Shown piece by piece: positions 25,852 to 33,399 of a stretch of DNA of 40,067 nt. The stretch covers positions 1-40,067 of the forward strand of contig URBB01000002.1 of the NCBI GenBank assembly GCA_900545835.1, written 5' to 3'. Each line of letters opens with the position of its first letter. Position 1 is the stretch's first letter. This DNA comes from an uncultured Collinsella sp. (GTDB taxonomy: Bacteria > Actinomycetota > Coriobacteriia > Coriobacteriales > Coriobacteriaceae). The notes beneath the pieces were generated by a model, which searched no databases, was not told the DNA's origin, and saw only the letters and a program-made list of their open reading frames with translations. The position numbers and the translations under genes are program-made.

Positions 25852-25888
25852 CGGCGGGGGTGTGTGAAACACCCGTGCACCCCCGCCG
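25852..25888 (-). other. GC-rich stem-loop between adhE and the kinase gene
   Basis: CGGCGGGGGTG (25852-25862) and CACCCCCGCCG (25878-25888) form a perfect 11-base stem with a 15-base loop. On the minus strand the T-run comes before the stem, not after it, so this is not a standard terminator. It could stabilise adhE mRNA or act as a partial stop that lowers kinase expression. Confidence 0.6.
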
Positions 25889-25907
25889 CAAAAAACCGTG
25901 CTAAAAA

Positions 25908-28556
25908 CTAGCAGACGGCGTAGTCCTGGGGCTCGCGGCCGTAGTAGGCGTCCAGGTAGAGCTCCTTGATCTCGCTCATGAGCGGGTAGCGCGGGTTAGC
26001 GCCGGTGCACTGGTCGTTGAATGCCTGCTCGGTCATCTCGTCGAGGGTGTCGAGGAAGTACTGCTCGTCAACACCGTAGTCGGCGATGGTCTTCTTGACA
26101 CCGATGAAGTCCTTGAGCTCCTCGAGCTTCGTGATGAAGTTCTCGAAGACCTCCTTGTCGTCCTTGCCCTCGATGCCGCAGTACTTGGCCATCTCGGCGT
26201 AGTTGTGCAACGCGTTGGGGTAAGGATACTGGGAGAAGGTACCCATCTTGACGGGAGCCTCGGCGGCGTTGTAGCGCATGACGCGGGTCAGGATGACGGC
26301 GTTAGCGATGCCGTGGGGCAGGTGATGGAAAGCGCCGAGCTTGTGAGCCATGGAGTGGTTGAGGCCCAGGAAGGCGTTGGCGAAGGCCATACCGGCCATG
26401 CAGGAGGCGTTGTGCATCTCCTCGCGGGCGTGCGGGTCCTTGGCGCCGTTCGTGAAGCTGGAGGGCAGGTTCTCAAAGACGAGCTTGGCAGCGCGCTCGG
26501 AGAGGCCCTTGGTGTAGTCGGAAGCCATGATGGAGACGTAGGACTCGATGGCGTGGGTCATGACGTCGATGCCGGAGGCAGCGGTCAGGCCGCGCGGGGC
26601 GGTCATGCAGTTGTCGGCGTCGACGATAGCCATGTTGGGGAGCAGCGCGTAGTCGGCGAGCGGCCACTTGATGCCGGTCTCCTTGTCGGTGATGATGGCG
26701 AACGGCGTGCACTCGGAGCCGGTACCCGAGGAGGTCGGGACGGCGACGAAGTAGGCCTTCTTGCCCATCTCGGGGAAGGTGAAGATACGCTTGCGGATGT
26801 CCATGAAGTCCATGGCCATGTCCTCAAACTTGCACTCGGGGTGCTCGTACATCATCCACATGATCTTGCCGGCGTCCATAGCGGAGCCACCGCCGACGGC
26901 GATGATGACGTCCGGCTCAAAGAGGGCCATCTGCTTGGCGCCGCGACGTGCGCACTGCAGCGACGGATCGGGCTCGACGTCGTAGAAGCAGTCGTGGGCG
27001 ATGCCCATCTCGTCGAGCTTGGCCTCGATGGCGCGGGTGTTGCCATTCTTGAAGAGGAACTGGTCGGTGACGATGAAGGCGCGCTTCTTGCCCATGACGT
27101 TGCCCAGCTCGTCGAGGGCGACGGGCGTGGAACCCTTCTTGAAGTAGACCTTCTCGGGAGCGCGGAACCACAGCATGTTCTCACGGCGCTCGGCCACAGT
27201 CTTAACGTTGATCAAGTGCTTCACCCCAACGTTCTCGGAGACGGAGTTGCCGCCCCAGGAGCCGCAGCCCAGGGTCAGAGACGGCTTCATGCCAAAGTTG
27301 TACAGGTCACCGATGCCGCCGTGCGAGGACGGGGTGTTGATGACGATACGGCAGGCCTTCATGACGTGCTCGAACAGGCTGATCTTCTCGGCCTGAGCGG
27401 GGTGCACGTACAGAGAGGCGGTGTGGCCCGGGCCACCGGCGAGCACCAGGTGCTCGGCCTTGTCGACGGCCTCCTGGAAGTCCTTGGCGTGGTACATGGC
27501 CAGGACCGGGGAGAGCTTCTCGTGGGAGAACTCCTCCTTGGCGGGGTCGGTGGAGGTGACCTCGGCGATCAGGATCTTGGTCTTGGCGGGAACCTCGATG
27601 CCGGCGAGCTCGGCGATCTTGGCAGCGGCCATGCCGGGGATGCGGTGATCGAGAGCGCCGTTCTTGAACATGGCGGCACGCAGGGCCTCCATCTCGGCAC
27701 CCTGCTTGACGAAGTAGCAGCCGCGCTTCTGGAACTCGGCCTTAACCTGGTCATAGATGCTGTCGATGACGGTCACGGACTGCTCGGAAGCGCAGATCAT
27801 GCCGTTGTCGAAGGTCTTGGAGTGGATGATGGAGTTGACGGCGAGCAGCACGTCGGCGGTGTCGTCGATGACGACCGGGGTGTTACCGGCGCCAACGCCC
27901 AGGGCGGGCTTGCCCGAGGAGTAAGCGGCCTTGACCATGCCCGGGCCACCGGTGGCGAGGATGATGTCGACGTCGCGCATGACCATGTTAGTCAGCTCGA
28001 TGGAGGGGACATCGACCCAGCCGATGATGCCCTCGGGGGCGCCGGCCTTGACGGCGGCGTCAAGCACGAGCTTGGCGGCGGCGATGGTGCACTTGGCGGC
28101 AGCCGGGTGCGGGGAGATGATGATGGCGTTGCGGGTCTTCAGGCAGATCAGCGTCTTGAAGATCGCGGTGGAGGTGGGGTTGGTCGTCGGAATGACGGCG
28201 CCCACGATGCCGATGGGCTCGGCGATCTTGGTGATGCCGTAAGCCTCGTCGCGCTCCAGGACACCACAGGTCTTGGTGTTCTTGTAAGCGTTGTAGATGT
28301 ACTCTGCGGCGTAGTGGTTCTTGATGACCTTGTCCTCAAGAACGCCGCGGCCGGTCTCCTCGATGGCCATTTTCGCCAACGGGATACGAGCCTTGTTGGC
28401 GGCCATGGCGGCCTCATAGAAGATCTTGTCGACCTGCTCCTGCGTGTACGTAGCAAAAAGCGCCTGGGCCTCTCGCATCTGAGCGAGCTTAGCCTCAAGC
28501 GCCTCTACGTTGTCCACAATTGCGGGAGTAGTGTTTTCCGGTGACTTTTTCACCAT
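25908..28556 (-). CDS. adhE: Bifunctional acetaldehyde-CoA/alcohol dehydrogenase
   Basis: AdhE reduces acetyl-CoA to acetaldehyde and then to ethanol with NADH, disposing of reducing power in fermentation; it forms filaments (spirosomes) in the cytoplasm. The 882-aa protein has the N-terminal aldehyde dehydrogenase domain with the catalytic cysteine in GMICASEQS (Cys255), a linker, and the C-terminal iron alcohol dehydrogenase domain with VGGGSAMDAGKIMW, GIDVMTHAIESYVS, and the metal-binding histidines in GLNHSMAHKLGAFHHLPHGIAN. The ATG follows AAGGAG. Codon use is highly biased. LacI-type operator-like sites lie upstream. Confidence 0.97.
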   Translation of the reverse strand: MVKKSPENTTPAIVDNVEALEAKLAQMREAQALFATYTQEQVDKIFYEAAMAANKARIPLAKMAIEETGRGVLEDKVIKNHYAAEYIYNAYKNTKTCGVLERDEAYGITKIAEPIGIVGAVIPTTNPTSTAIFKTLICLKTRNAIIISPHPAAAKCTIAAAKLVLDAAVKAGAPEGIIGWVDVPSIELTNMVMRDVDIILATGGPGMVKAAYSSGKPALGVGAGNTPVVIDDTADVLLAVNSIIHSKTFDNGMICASEQSVTVIDSIYDQVKAEFQKRGCYFVKQGAEMEALRAAMFKNGALDHRIPGMAAAKIAELAGIEVPAKTKILIAEVTSTDPAKEEFSHEKLSPVLAMYHAKDFQEAVDKAEHLVLAGGPGHTASLYVHPAQAEKISLFEHVMKACRIVINTPSSHGGIGDLYNFGMKPSLTLGCGSWGGNSVSENVGVKHLINVKTVAERRENMLWFRAPEKVYFKKGSTPVALDELGNVMGKKRAFIVTDQFLFKNGNTRAIEAKLDEMGIAHDCFYDVEPDPSLQCARRGAKQMALFEPDVIIAVGGGSAMDAGKIMWMMYEHPECKFEDMAMDFMDIRKRIFTFPEMGKKAYFVAVPTSSGTGSECTPFAIITDKETGIKWPLADYALLPNMAIVDADNCMTAPRGLTAASGIDVMTHAIESYVSIMASDYTKGLSERAAKLVFENLPSSFTNGAKDPHAREEMHNASCMAGMAFANAFLGLNHSMAHKLGAFHHLPHGIANAVILTRVMRYNAAEAPVKMGTFSQYPYPNALHNYAEMAKYCGIEGKDDKEVFENFITKLEELKDFIGVKKTIADYGVDEQYFLDTLDEMTEQAFNDQCTGANPRYPLMSEIKELYLDAYYGREPQDYAVC

Positions 28557-28596
28557 TTGTGTCTCCTTGCGATCGGAGATTTACCCTACAAGATGC

Positions 28597-28602
28597 ATGA
28601 TA
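28597..28602 (-). promoter_or_regulatory. adhE: Possible -10 box of adhE
   Basis: On the minus strand TATCAT lies at 28602-28597, about 40 bases before the adhE start. No convincing -35 is present at 16-18 bases, which would fit a promoter that needs an activator. Confidence 0.35.
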
Positions 28603-28648
28603 GCAAGAAATAATTCGGTGAACGGTCAGATTCCCGTAAAAGACAAAC

Positions 28649-28678
28649 TAAAACGCTTCAATCAAATGAACCGTTTCA
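28649..28678. promoter_or_regulatory. Two LacI/CcpA-like operator palindromes upstream of adhE
   Basis: TAAAACGCTTCA (28649-28660) and TGAACCGTTTCA (28667-28678) are both 12-base imperfect palindromes centred on CG, matching at 8 and 10 of 12 positions. Centres are 18 bases apart. The form is that of LacI-family sites, including catabolite-responsive elements. They lie ~50-80 bases upstream of the possible adhE -10 box. Confidence 0.5.
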
Positions 28679-28707
28679 ACTAAAACTATGCCCAATGCAT
28701 CGCCCCG

Positions 28708-28758
28708 CTCATTGGGGACAGACTTACATGAGTGCTTCCACTCATTGGGGACAGACAT
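28708..28758. repeat. Left REP-like repeat pair
   Basis: Unit one (28708-28734) has CTCAT and ATGAG arms around TGGGGACAGACTTAC. Unit two (28739-28758) repeats CACTCATTGGGGACAGACAT. ATGAGTG (28728-28734) and CACTCAT (28739-28745) also form a 7-base stem with a CTTC loop joining the units. A third partial copy, CTCATTGG, is at 28797-28804. Confidence 0.85.
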
Positions 28759-28887
28759 CGATTTGCCATTTTGCCGTTCTGGGCCTGTTTTTGCCGCTCA
28801 TTGGATATAAATAGATCACAGGCTCAGCATTTCGCGTTCCTTCTCTCCTTTTAGGTGTTGCCTGTTCAGTTTTGAAAGGAGAGATTT

Positions 28888-29664
28888 ATGCCTCGATGCG
28901 CCCGTGCCGTTTCGCTCACCGGCTATTACCACGTCTTTGACCGTGGCAACTCTAAACAGATTATTTTTGAAGATGACTCCGACCGTTATCGTTTCTTATC
29001 GGATATCTCGGACAGGTTTGCGCGCCATGACGTGGCGGTGTTAGCTTGGTGCCTTATGGACAACCACTTCCATTTGATGATTGATGACCCATTTGACAAC
29101 CTTTCAAAGGCAATGCACTGCGCGCTGACGGCATATGCTAAGTATTTCAATGGGAAAACGGGGAGAACGGGACATCTGTTTGACAATCGCTATTCGCGGG
29201 TCGCGGGCGAGTCGGACACGCAGGCGGTGCAGCTGCTCGACTATATTCACCTCAATCCCGTGAAAGGTGCGCTTGACTCGCTCGAGGCGTACCGCTGGTC
29301 AAGCTATAAGGCGTATCAGCTGGGCTATGATCCCTTTGACATCTGTGATGCGGCCCCTATGCTCGATATTGTCGGAGGCTCCCGTTGCTATTGCGAGCAT
29401 CTCGAGGAAGTTGCCGGGCGCATCTGGTCAATGGAGGTTCTTCCACGCCGGCGGATCCCCGATGAGGAGGCCCTTTCCGTTGCGCGCGAAGTTCTGCCGA
29501 GCATAGATCCTTCGCTGCTCAAGGCCCTGCCACGCCCCGAACGCGATGCCTGCCTGCTGAGGCTCAGGCGGGCACATCTCACGGTTAAGCAAATTGCCCG
29601 TATCACCGGTATCGGCGCCACGAGCGTGACCAAGGCAACTGCAGGCTGGAAGGATGCAGCGTGA
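28888..29664 (+). CDS. RAYT-like HUH (Y1) transposase
   Basis: REP-associated tyrosine transposases are single-strand DNA endonucleases of the IS200/IS605 superfamily that cut and join at REP hairpins. The 258-aa protein begins GYYHVFDRGNSKQIIFEDD and has the HUH motif as His60-Phe-His62 in CLMDNHFHLMI, and a likely nucleophile Tyr119 in LLDYIHLNPVKG. The block HLFDNRYSRV is typical of COG1943. The last ~40 residues (LTVKQIARITGIGATSVTKA) look like a helix-turn-helix. GAAAGGAGAG precedes the ATG. The flanking REP-like repeats are its likely substrates. Confidence 0.88.
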   Translation: MPRCARAVSLTGYYHVFDRGNSKQIIFEDDSDRYRFLSDISDRFARHDVAVLAWCLMDNHFHLMIDDPFDNLSKAMHCALTAYAKYFNGKTGRTGHLFDNRYSRVAGESDTQAVQLLDYIHLNPVKGALDSLEAYRWSSYKAYQLGYDPFDICDAAPMLDIVGGSRCYCEHLEEVAGRIWSMEVLPRRRIPDEEALSVAREVLPSIDPSLLKALPRPERDACLLRLRRAHLTVKQIARITGIGATSVTKATAGWKDAA

Positions 29665-29705
29665 GGCAGGGGCCGGAGCCAGTCGGTGTGCCGCTTGCGT
29701 GCGCC

Positions 29706-29756
29706 ATGTCTGTCCCCAATGCGTGAAAACACTCATGTAAGTCTGTCCCCAATGAG
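29706..29756. repeat. Right REP-like repeat pair
   Basis: The inner unit ATGTCTGTCCCCAATG is at 29706-29721 and the outer unit, an exact inverse of 28708-28734, is at 29730-29756. ATGCGTG and CACTCAT can pair around AAAA, mirroring the left pair with one mismatch. The outer end lies two bases before the A-run of the rpmB terminator. Confidence 0.85.
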
Positions 29757-29758
29757 TG

Positions 29759-29789
29759 AAAAAAGGCGCCCTCCGTAGGGGAGGGCGCC
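29759..29789 (-). terminator. Terminator of rpmB
   Basis: GGCGCCCTCC (29765-29774) and GGAGGGCGCC (29780-29789) form a 10-base stem with loop GTAGG. Read on the minus strand six T residues follow (29764-29759). TTT follows on the plus strand too, so weak bidirectional action is possible. Confidence 0.88.
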
Positions 29790-29860
29790 TTTGGTAAGTT
29801 CTATATGAACGCGAGGTCTTTGACCCGGAGAGTCCGAGGTACTTGTTGGTAAGACCTTAT

Positions 29861-30049
29861 TTACGAGCGCGCAACCTTGCCGGACTTGAGGCAGGTGGAG
29901 CAAACGTTCATCTTGCGACGGTGACCATCGACGACGACGTAGACGCGCTGGATGTTGGGGCGGAACTTACGGTTGGTGACGCGGTGAGAGTGGCTGATGG
30001 AGCGACCGGCAACGGGGTGCTTACCGCAAACTTCGCAAACTTTGGACAT
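29861..30049 (-). CDS. rpmB: 50S ribosomal protein L28, zinc-ribbon type
   Basis: L28 is a small large-subunit protein. The 62-aa sequence starts SKVCEVCGKHPVAGRSISHS and ends with VCSTCLKSGKVARS. The two Cys pairs (CEVCG and CSTCL) mark the zinc-binding C+ form, whereas many bacteria carry a cysteine-free paralogue under zinc limitation. The start at 30049 is set by AAGGAGG on the minus strand eight or so bases upstream; longer in-frame starts lack a ribosome site. It is a single-gene unit. Confidence 0.97.
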   Translation of the reverse strand: MSKVCEVCGKHPVAGRSISHSHRVTNRKFRPNIQRVYVVVDGHRRKMNVCSTCLKSGKVARS

Positions 30050-30103
30050 AACTGACCCTCCTTGGGCGACAAACGAACATGTCGCGTTAACAAACAAGCC
30101 TGA

Positions 30104-30112
30104 ACTATAGCA
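30104..30112 (-). promoter_or_regulatory. Possible extended -10 promoter of rpmB
   Basis: On the minus strand TGCTATAGT (30112-30104) is an extended -10 box, ~55 bases upstream of rpmB. No good -35 is seen, which extended -10 promoters can do without. Confidence 0.5.
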
Positions 30113-30372
30113 CAGAAGCAGCTCCCTGTGCGTAATCTACACAGAGATATTCCTCTTTTGGCGATAGTGCTCACGCCACGGCCCTGGACGTAGATCCGAT
30201 TTGCGTGCAGCAGAGGGGATTATGCCAGCTCGTGCGTGCGTTTTCAAGCTCGTCCCACAAATATATATAGGTTTATGGAGCATTGGGCTCCGTTTACGGA
30301 TTGCTCTGTATTTATGCTCGCAATTAAGCTCGAGGTTGGCTACACTATCCCTTGACCATTAAAGGGGTACGA

Positions 30373-30461
30373 GATACCCACATGGAATTACATTGCTGCC
30401 AAAGAGCAGCCCTTCCTGTGGGTGTCTGGTCCGCTTTGAGCGGTCGGGCATCTATTTTTTT
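30373..30461 (+). promoter_or_regulatory. PyrR-type attenuator leader of the pyr operon
   Basis: GATACCCACA (30373-30382) pairs with TGTGGGTGTC (30417-30426), with an inner hairpin GCTGC-CAAAGA-GCAGC (30395-30410). The 3' arm overlaps the left arm of a second stem, 30421-30435 with 30439-30452, followed by seven T residues (30455-30461): an intrinsic terminator. The two stems share GGTGTC, so they compete. The CCAAAGAGCAGC region resembles the PyrR-binding loop. This matches transcription attenuation by the PyrR encoded just downstream; the exact switching logic is inferred. Confidence 0.7.
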
Positions 30462-30500
30462 GACTGTGTCAGCAGTCAAGACATGTGAGGAAGGAGATCG

Positions 30501-31085
30501 ATGGGCACGACTTCCCCCAAGGCGGTCATCATGGACGAGACCGCCGTCAATCGAGCAATGACCCGCATCGCGCACGAGATTCTCGAGCGCAACGAGGGCT
30601 GTGAAGACCTCGCTCTGGTCGGCATCGTCACGCGCGGCGACCTTCTGGCAAAGAAGCTCGCCGAGGAGATCAAGGAGATCGAGGGCGTCGACGTTCCGCT
30701 CGGCAGCCTGGACATCAGCTTCTACCGCGATGACTATGCGACCAATTTCGCTCCCGCGATCCACGCTACCAACATTCCCTTCAGCGTCGACGGCAAGCGC
30801 GTCGTGCTGGTGGACGACATCCTCTATACGGGTCGTACCATCCGCGCCGCTCTCGACGCCGTCATGGACCTGGGCCGTCCGAGCCGCATTGAGCTGGCAG
30901 TCCTCGTTGACCGCGGCCACCGCGAGCTCCCCATCTCGCCGGACTTTGTCGGCAAGAACGTTCCCTCGTCGCATGAGGAGAACGTGCACCTATATATGAA
31001 GGAAGTTGACGGCCACACCGCCGTCGAGATTAACGACGTCGCGCCGGGTTCCCACGTGGGCTCCGCGCCGCTGGGAGGTGAGTAG
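30501..31085 (+). CDS. pyrR: Bifunctional pyr operon attenuator/uracil phosphoribosyltransferase
   Basis: PyrR binds pyr mRNA leaders in response to UMP/UTP and can also make UMP from uracil and PRPP. The 194-aa protein has the PRPP-binding motif VLVDDILYTGRTIRAALDAV (13-residue core VVLVDDILYTGRT) and LGSLDISFYRDDY. ATG 30501 follows GGAAGGAGA. It lies 39 bases after the leader terminator and starts the operon. The C-terminal ~15 residues (GSHVGSAPLGGE) extend past the usual family end. Confidence 0.95.
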   Translation: MGTTSPKAVIMDETAVNRAMTRIAHEILERNEGCEDLALVGIVTRGDLLAKKLAEEIKEIEGVDVPLGSLDISFYRDDYATNFAPAIHATNIPFSVDGKRVVLVDDILYTGRTIRAALDAVMDLGRPSRIELAVLVDRGHRELPISPDFVGKNVPSSHEENVHLYMKEVDGHTAVEINDVAPGSHVGSAPLGGE

Positions 31086-31089
31086 TACC

Positions 31090-32034
31090 GTGGCGTTCAA
31101 CCATAAGCACCTGATCGACATTACCGAGTACTCCGAAGAGGACATCAAGCTCATCCTCGAGACCGCCAAGGCGTTCTCCGAGGTCAACGAGCGTGCTATC
31201 AAGAAGGTCCCCACGCTCAAGGGCAAGACCATCGTCAACATGTTCAACGAGCCCTCGACGCGCACCCGCAGCTCCTTCGAGCTCGCCGAGAAGCGTCTTT
31301 CGGCCGACAGCCTTAACTTTGGCGGCTCCTCGACCTCCACGGTCAAGGGCGAGAGCCTTGTCGACACCGTCGAGACCCTCAACGCCTACAAGATCGACTG
31401 CATCGTCGTGCGCGATAAGCACGCCGGCGCTCCCTACATCGTCACGCAGAATTCGCCCGCGAGCGTCATCTGCGCCGGTGACGGCAAGCACAACCATCCT
31501 ACGCAGGCCCTACTCGACCTGTACACCATCTGGGAGCACAAGGGTGACTTCCACGGTCTGAAGGTCGCCGTCGTCGGCGATATCGCCCACTCCCGTGTCT
31601 GCGGCTCGCTGATCCCCGCCCTTAAGATCATGGGCTGCGAGACCTACGCCGTCGCCCCCGGCACGCTGCTGCCGCCGGCGCCCGAGGTCTTGGGCTGCGA
31701 CCACGTGACGAGCGACCTCGATTCCGTCCTGCCCGAGCTGGACGTCGTCTACATGCTGCGCGTGCAGCAGGAGCGTCTCGAGGGTGCCCCGTTCCCGACC
31801 ATTCGTGAGTACCACAAGCTCTTCGGCCTGACCAAGGACCGCGAGAAGCTCATGAAGCCCGATGCGATCATCTGCCACCCGGGCCCCATCAACCGCGGCG
31901 TCGAGTTCGACTCCTATATGGCCGACCACCCGCAACGCTCCGTCATCCTGGAGCAGGTCTACGCCGGTATCTGCGTGCGTATGGCTATCCTGTATCTGCT
32001 GCTTGGAGGTGCCGATAATGGCCTTGCTTCTTAA
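31090..32034 (+). CDS. pyrB: Aspartate carbamoyltransferase catalytic subunit
   Basis: PyrB joins carbamoyl phosphate and aspartate in UMP synthesis. The 314-aa protein has the carbamoyl-phosphate motif FNEPSTRTRSSFE (Ser56-Arg60) and GDGKHNHPTQALLDLYTI, then GDIAHSRVCGSL and HPGPINRG. The start is GTG 31090 with GGAGG ~10 bases upstream, four bases after the pyrR stop. No regulatory pyrI gene is present, so control is probably at the pyrR leader. Its end overlaps pyrC by 17 bases. Confidence 0.96.
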   Translation: MAFNHKHLIDITEYSEEDIKLILETAKAFSEVNERAIKKVPTLKGKTIVNMFNEPSTRTRSSFELAEKRLSADSLNFGGSSTSTVKGESLVDTVETLNAYKIDCIVVRDKHAGAPYIVTQNSPASVICAGDGKHNHPTQALLDLYTIWEHKGDFHGLKVAVVGDIAHSRVCGSLIPALKIMGCETYAVAPGTLLPPAPEVLGCDHVTSDLDSVLPELDVVYMLRVQQERLEGAPFPTIREYHKLFGLTKDREKLMKPDAIICHPGPINRGVEFDSYMADHPQRSVILEQVYAGICVRMAILYLLLGGADNGLAS

Positions 32035-33307
32035 GAATGCCCACGTCGTCGACCCGTCCGTCGAGCTTGACGGTGTCGTTGACGTCCTGATTGACGGCGA
32101 CAAGATCGCCGAGGTCGGCGAGAATCTCGCCGTCGAGGGAGCCGAGGTCCGCGACCTTTCCGGCAAGTACCTCGTCCCCGGCCTGGTGGATATGCACGTT
32201 CACCTTCGCGAGCCCGGCTACGAGGTCAAAGAGGACATCGAGAGCGGCACCCGCGCAGCTGCCAAGGGCGGCTTTACCGGCGTGTGCTCCATGCCCAACA
32301 CCGATCCCGTCACCGATAACGGCACTGTCGTGGAGTTCGTCAAGTCCCGCGCTGCCGAGGTCGGTCACTGCCGCGTCTATCCGTCGGGCGCCATGACCCG
32401 CGGTCTTAAGGGCGAGGCCATGTCCGAGATGGGCGATATGGTCGCCCACGGCGCCGTCGCCTTCACCGACGACGGTCGCGGCGTGCAGGGCGCGGGCATG
32501 CTCCGTCGTTGCATGGACTACGGCAAGATGTTCGGCAAGGTCTTTATGAGCCACTGCCAGGACGAGGACCTGGTCGGCCACGGCCAGATCAACGAGGGCA
32601 AGGTCTCGACCCGTCTGGCTCTCGAGGGCTGGCCGACTGCCGGCGAGGAGCTCCAGATCGCCCGCGACATCGAGATCGCCAAGCTGACTGGTGCCAAGCT
32701 GCACATCCAGCACATCTCCACCGCACATGGCCTGGAGATCGTGCGTGCCGGTAAGGCCGCTGGCGTTCAGGTTACCTGCGAGGCCACTCCGCACCACATG
32801 TTCCTGACCGAGAACGACCTGGACGAGACCTACAACACCTCGCTCAAGGTCAATCCGCCGCTGCGTACCGAGGAGGATGCCGAGGCCATCCGTCAGGGCG
32901 TCATCGACGGCACCGTCGACGCTATCGTCACCGATCACGCTCCCCACACCCCGTGGGAGAAGGCCCGCGAGTTCGAGCTTGCGCCCTTTGGCATGATCGG
33001 CCTCGAGACCTCGCTGTCGCTCGTACTCACCGAGCTGGTCAACACGGGCAAGATGAGCGTGGGCCGCATGGTCGAGCTCATGGCCATCAAACCGCGTGAG
33101 ATCCTGGGCCTCGACCAGGTTCAGGTCAAGGCGGGCTCCGTTGCCGACCTGACCGTGTTCGATCCCGCCGCAACCTGGACGGTCGGCGAGGACGGATACG
33201 AGTCGCGTGCTGAGAACTCCGGTTTTGCCGGCCGCACGCTCACCGGTCGTGCCACCGATGTGTTTGTCGGCGGTAAGCAGACGCTCGCCGACGGCTGCAT
33301 CTGCTAG
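32018..33307 (+). CDS. pyrC: Dihydroorotase
   Basis: PyrC cyclises carbamoyl-aspartate to dihydroorotate. It is a 429-aa class I (amidohydrolase) enzyme with the metal pair His60/His62 in DMHVHLREPGYE, the blocks EDIESGTRAAAKGGFTGV and MPNTDP, further metal histidines in MSHCQDED and IQHISTAHG, and the catalytic Asp306 in VTDHAPHTP. ATG 32018 has GGAGGTG seven bases upstream, inside the end of pyrB, so translation is coupled. A gap of 92 bases separates it from pyrK. Confidence 0.96.
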   Translation: MALLLKNAHVVDPSVELDGVVDVLIDGDKIAEVGENLAVEGAEVRDLSGKYLVPGLVDMHVHLREPGYEVKEDIESGTRAAAKGGFTGVCSMPNTDPVTDNGTVVEFVKSRAAEVGHCRVYPSGAMTRGLKGEAMSEMGDMVAHGAVAFTDDGRGVQGAGMLRRCMDYGKMFGKVFMSHCQDEDLVGHGQINEGKVSTRLALEGWPTAGEELQIARDIEIAKLTGAKLHIQHISTAHGLEIVRAGKAAGVQVTCEATPHHMFLTENDLDETYNTSLKVNPPLRTEEDAEAIRQGVIDGTVDAIVTDHAPHTPWEKAREFELAPFGMIGLETSLSLVLTELVNTGKMSVGRMVELMAIKPREILGLDQVQVKAGSVADLTVFDPAATWTVGEDGYESRAENSGFAGRTLTGRATDVFVGGKQTLADGCIC

Positions 33308-33399
33308 CATAGCCTTATCGCTTTTGTGCGCGGTGCCCTTGCGGTGCCGCGCTTTCTGTTCGTTTTGACCATGCAACCGCATGGGGGATTGGAGCGTCT

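Larger units (their letters stand above)
28708..29756 (+). mobile_element. RAYT element bracketed by REP-like inverted repeats
   Basis: A 27-base segment at 28708-28734 reappears as an exact reverse complement at 29730-29756. Next to each copy, on the inside, is a second shorter unit with the core CATTGGGGACAGACAT. The transposase-like gene sits between. No target duplication is apparent. Its codon use is less GC-biased than that of the neighbours, which suggests acquisition by transfer. Confidence 0.75.

Noticed and set aside
25852..25888. Standard terminator for adhE
   Set aside because: The T-run lies on the wrong side of the stem for minus-strand transcription.
26205..28544. Open frame of ~780 codons antisense to adhE
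   Set aside because: Low-complexity Gly/Val/Asp/Leu-rich product mirroring adhE codon bias.
28708..29756. CRISPR array or IS element with target duplication
   Set aside because: Only two repeat units on each side, in inverse orientation, with a Y1 transposase gene between; no regular spacers and no flanking duplication.
30062..30500. An extra small protein gene between rpmB and pyrR
   Set aside because: Frames here lack a ribosome site and family features, and the region is explained by the rpmB promoter and the pyrR leader.
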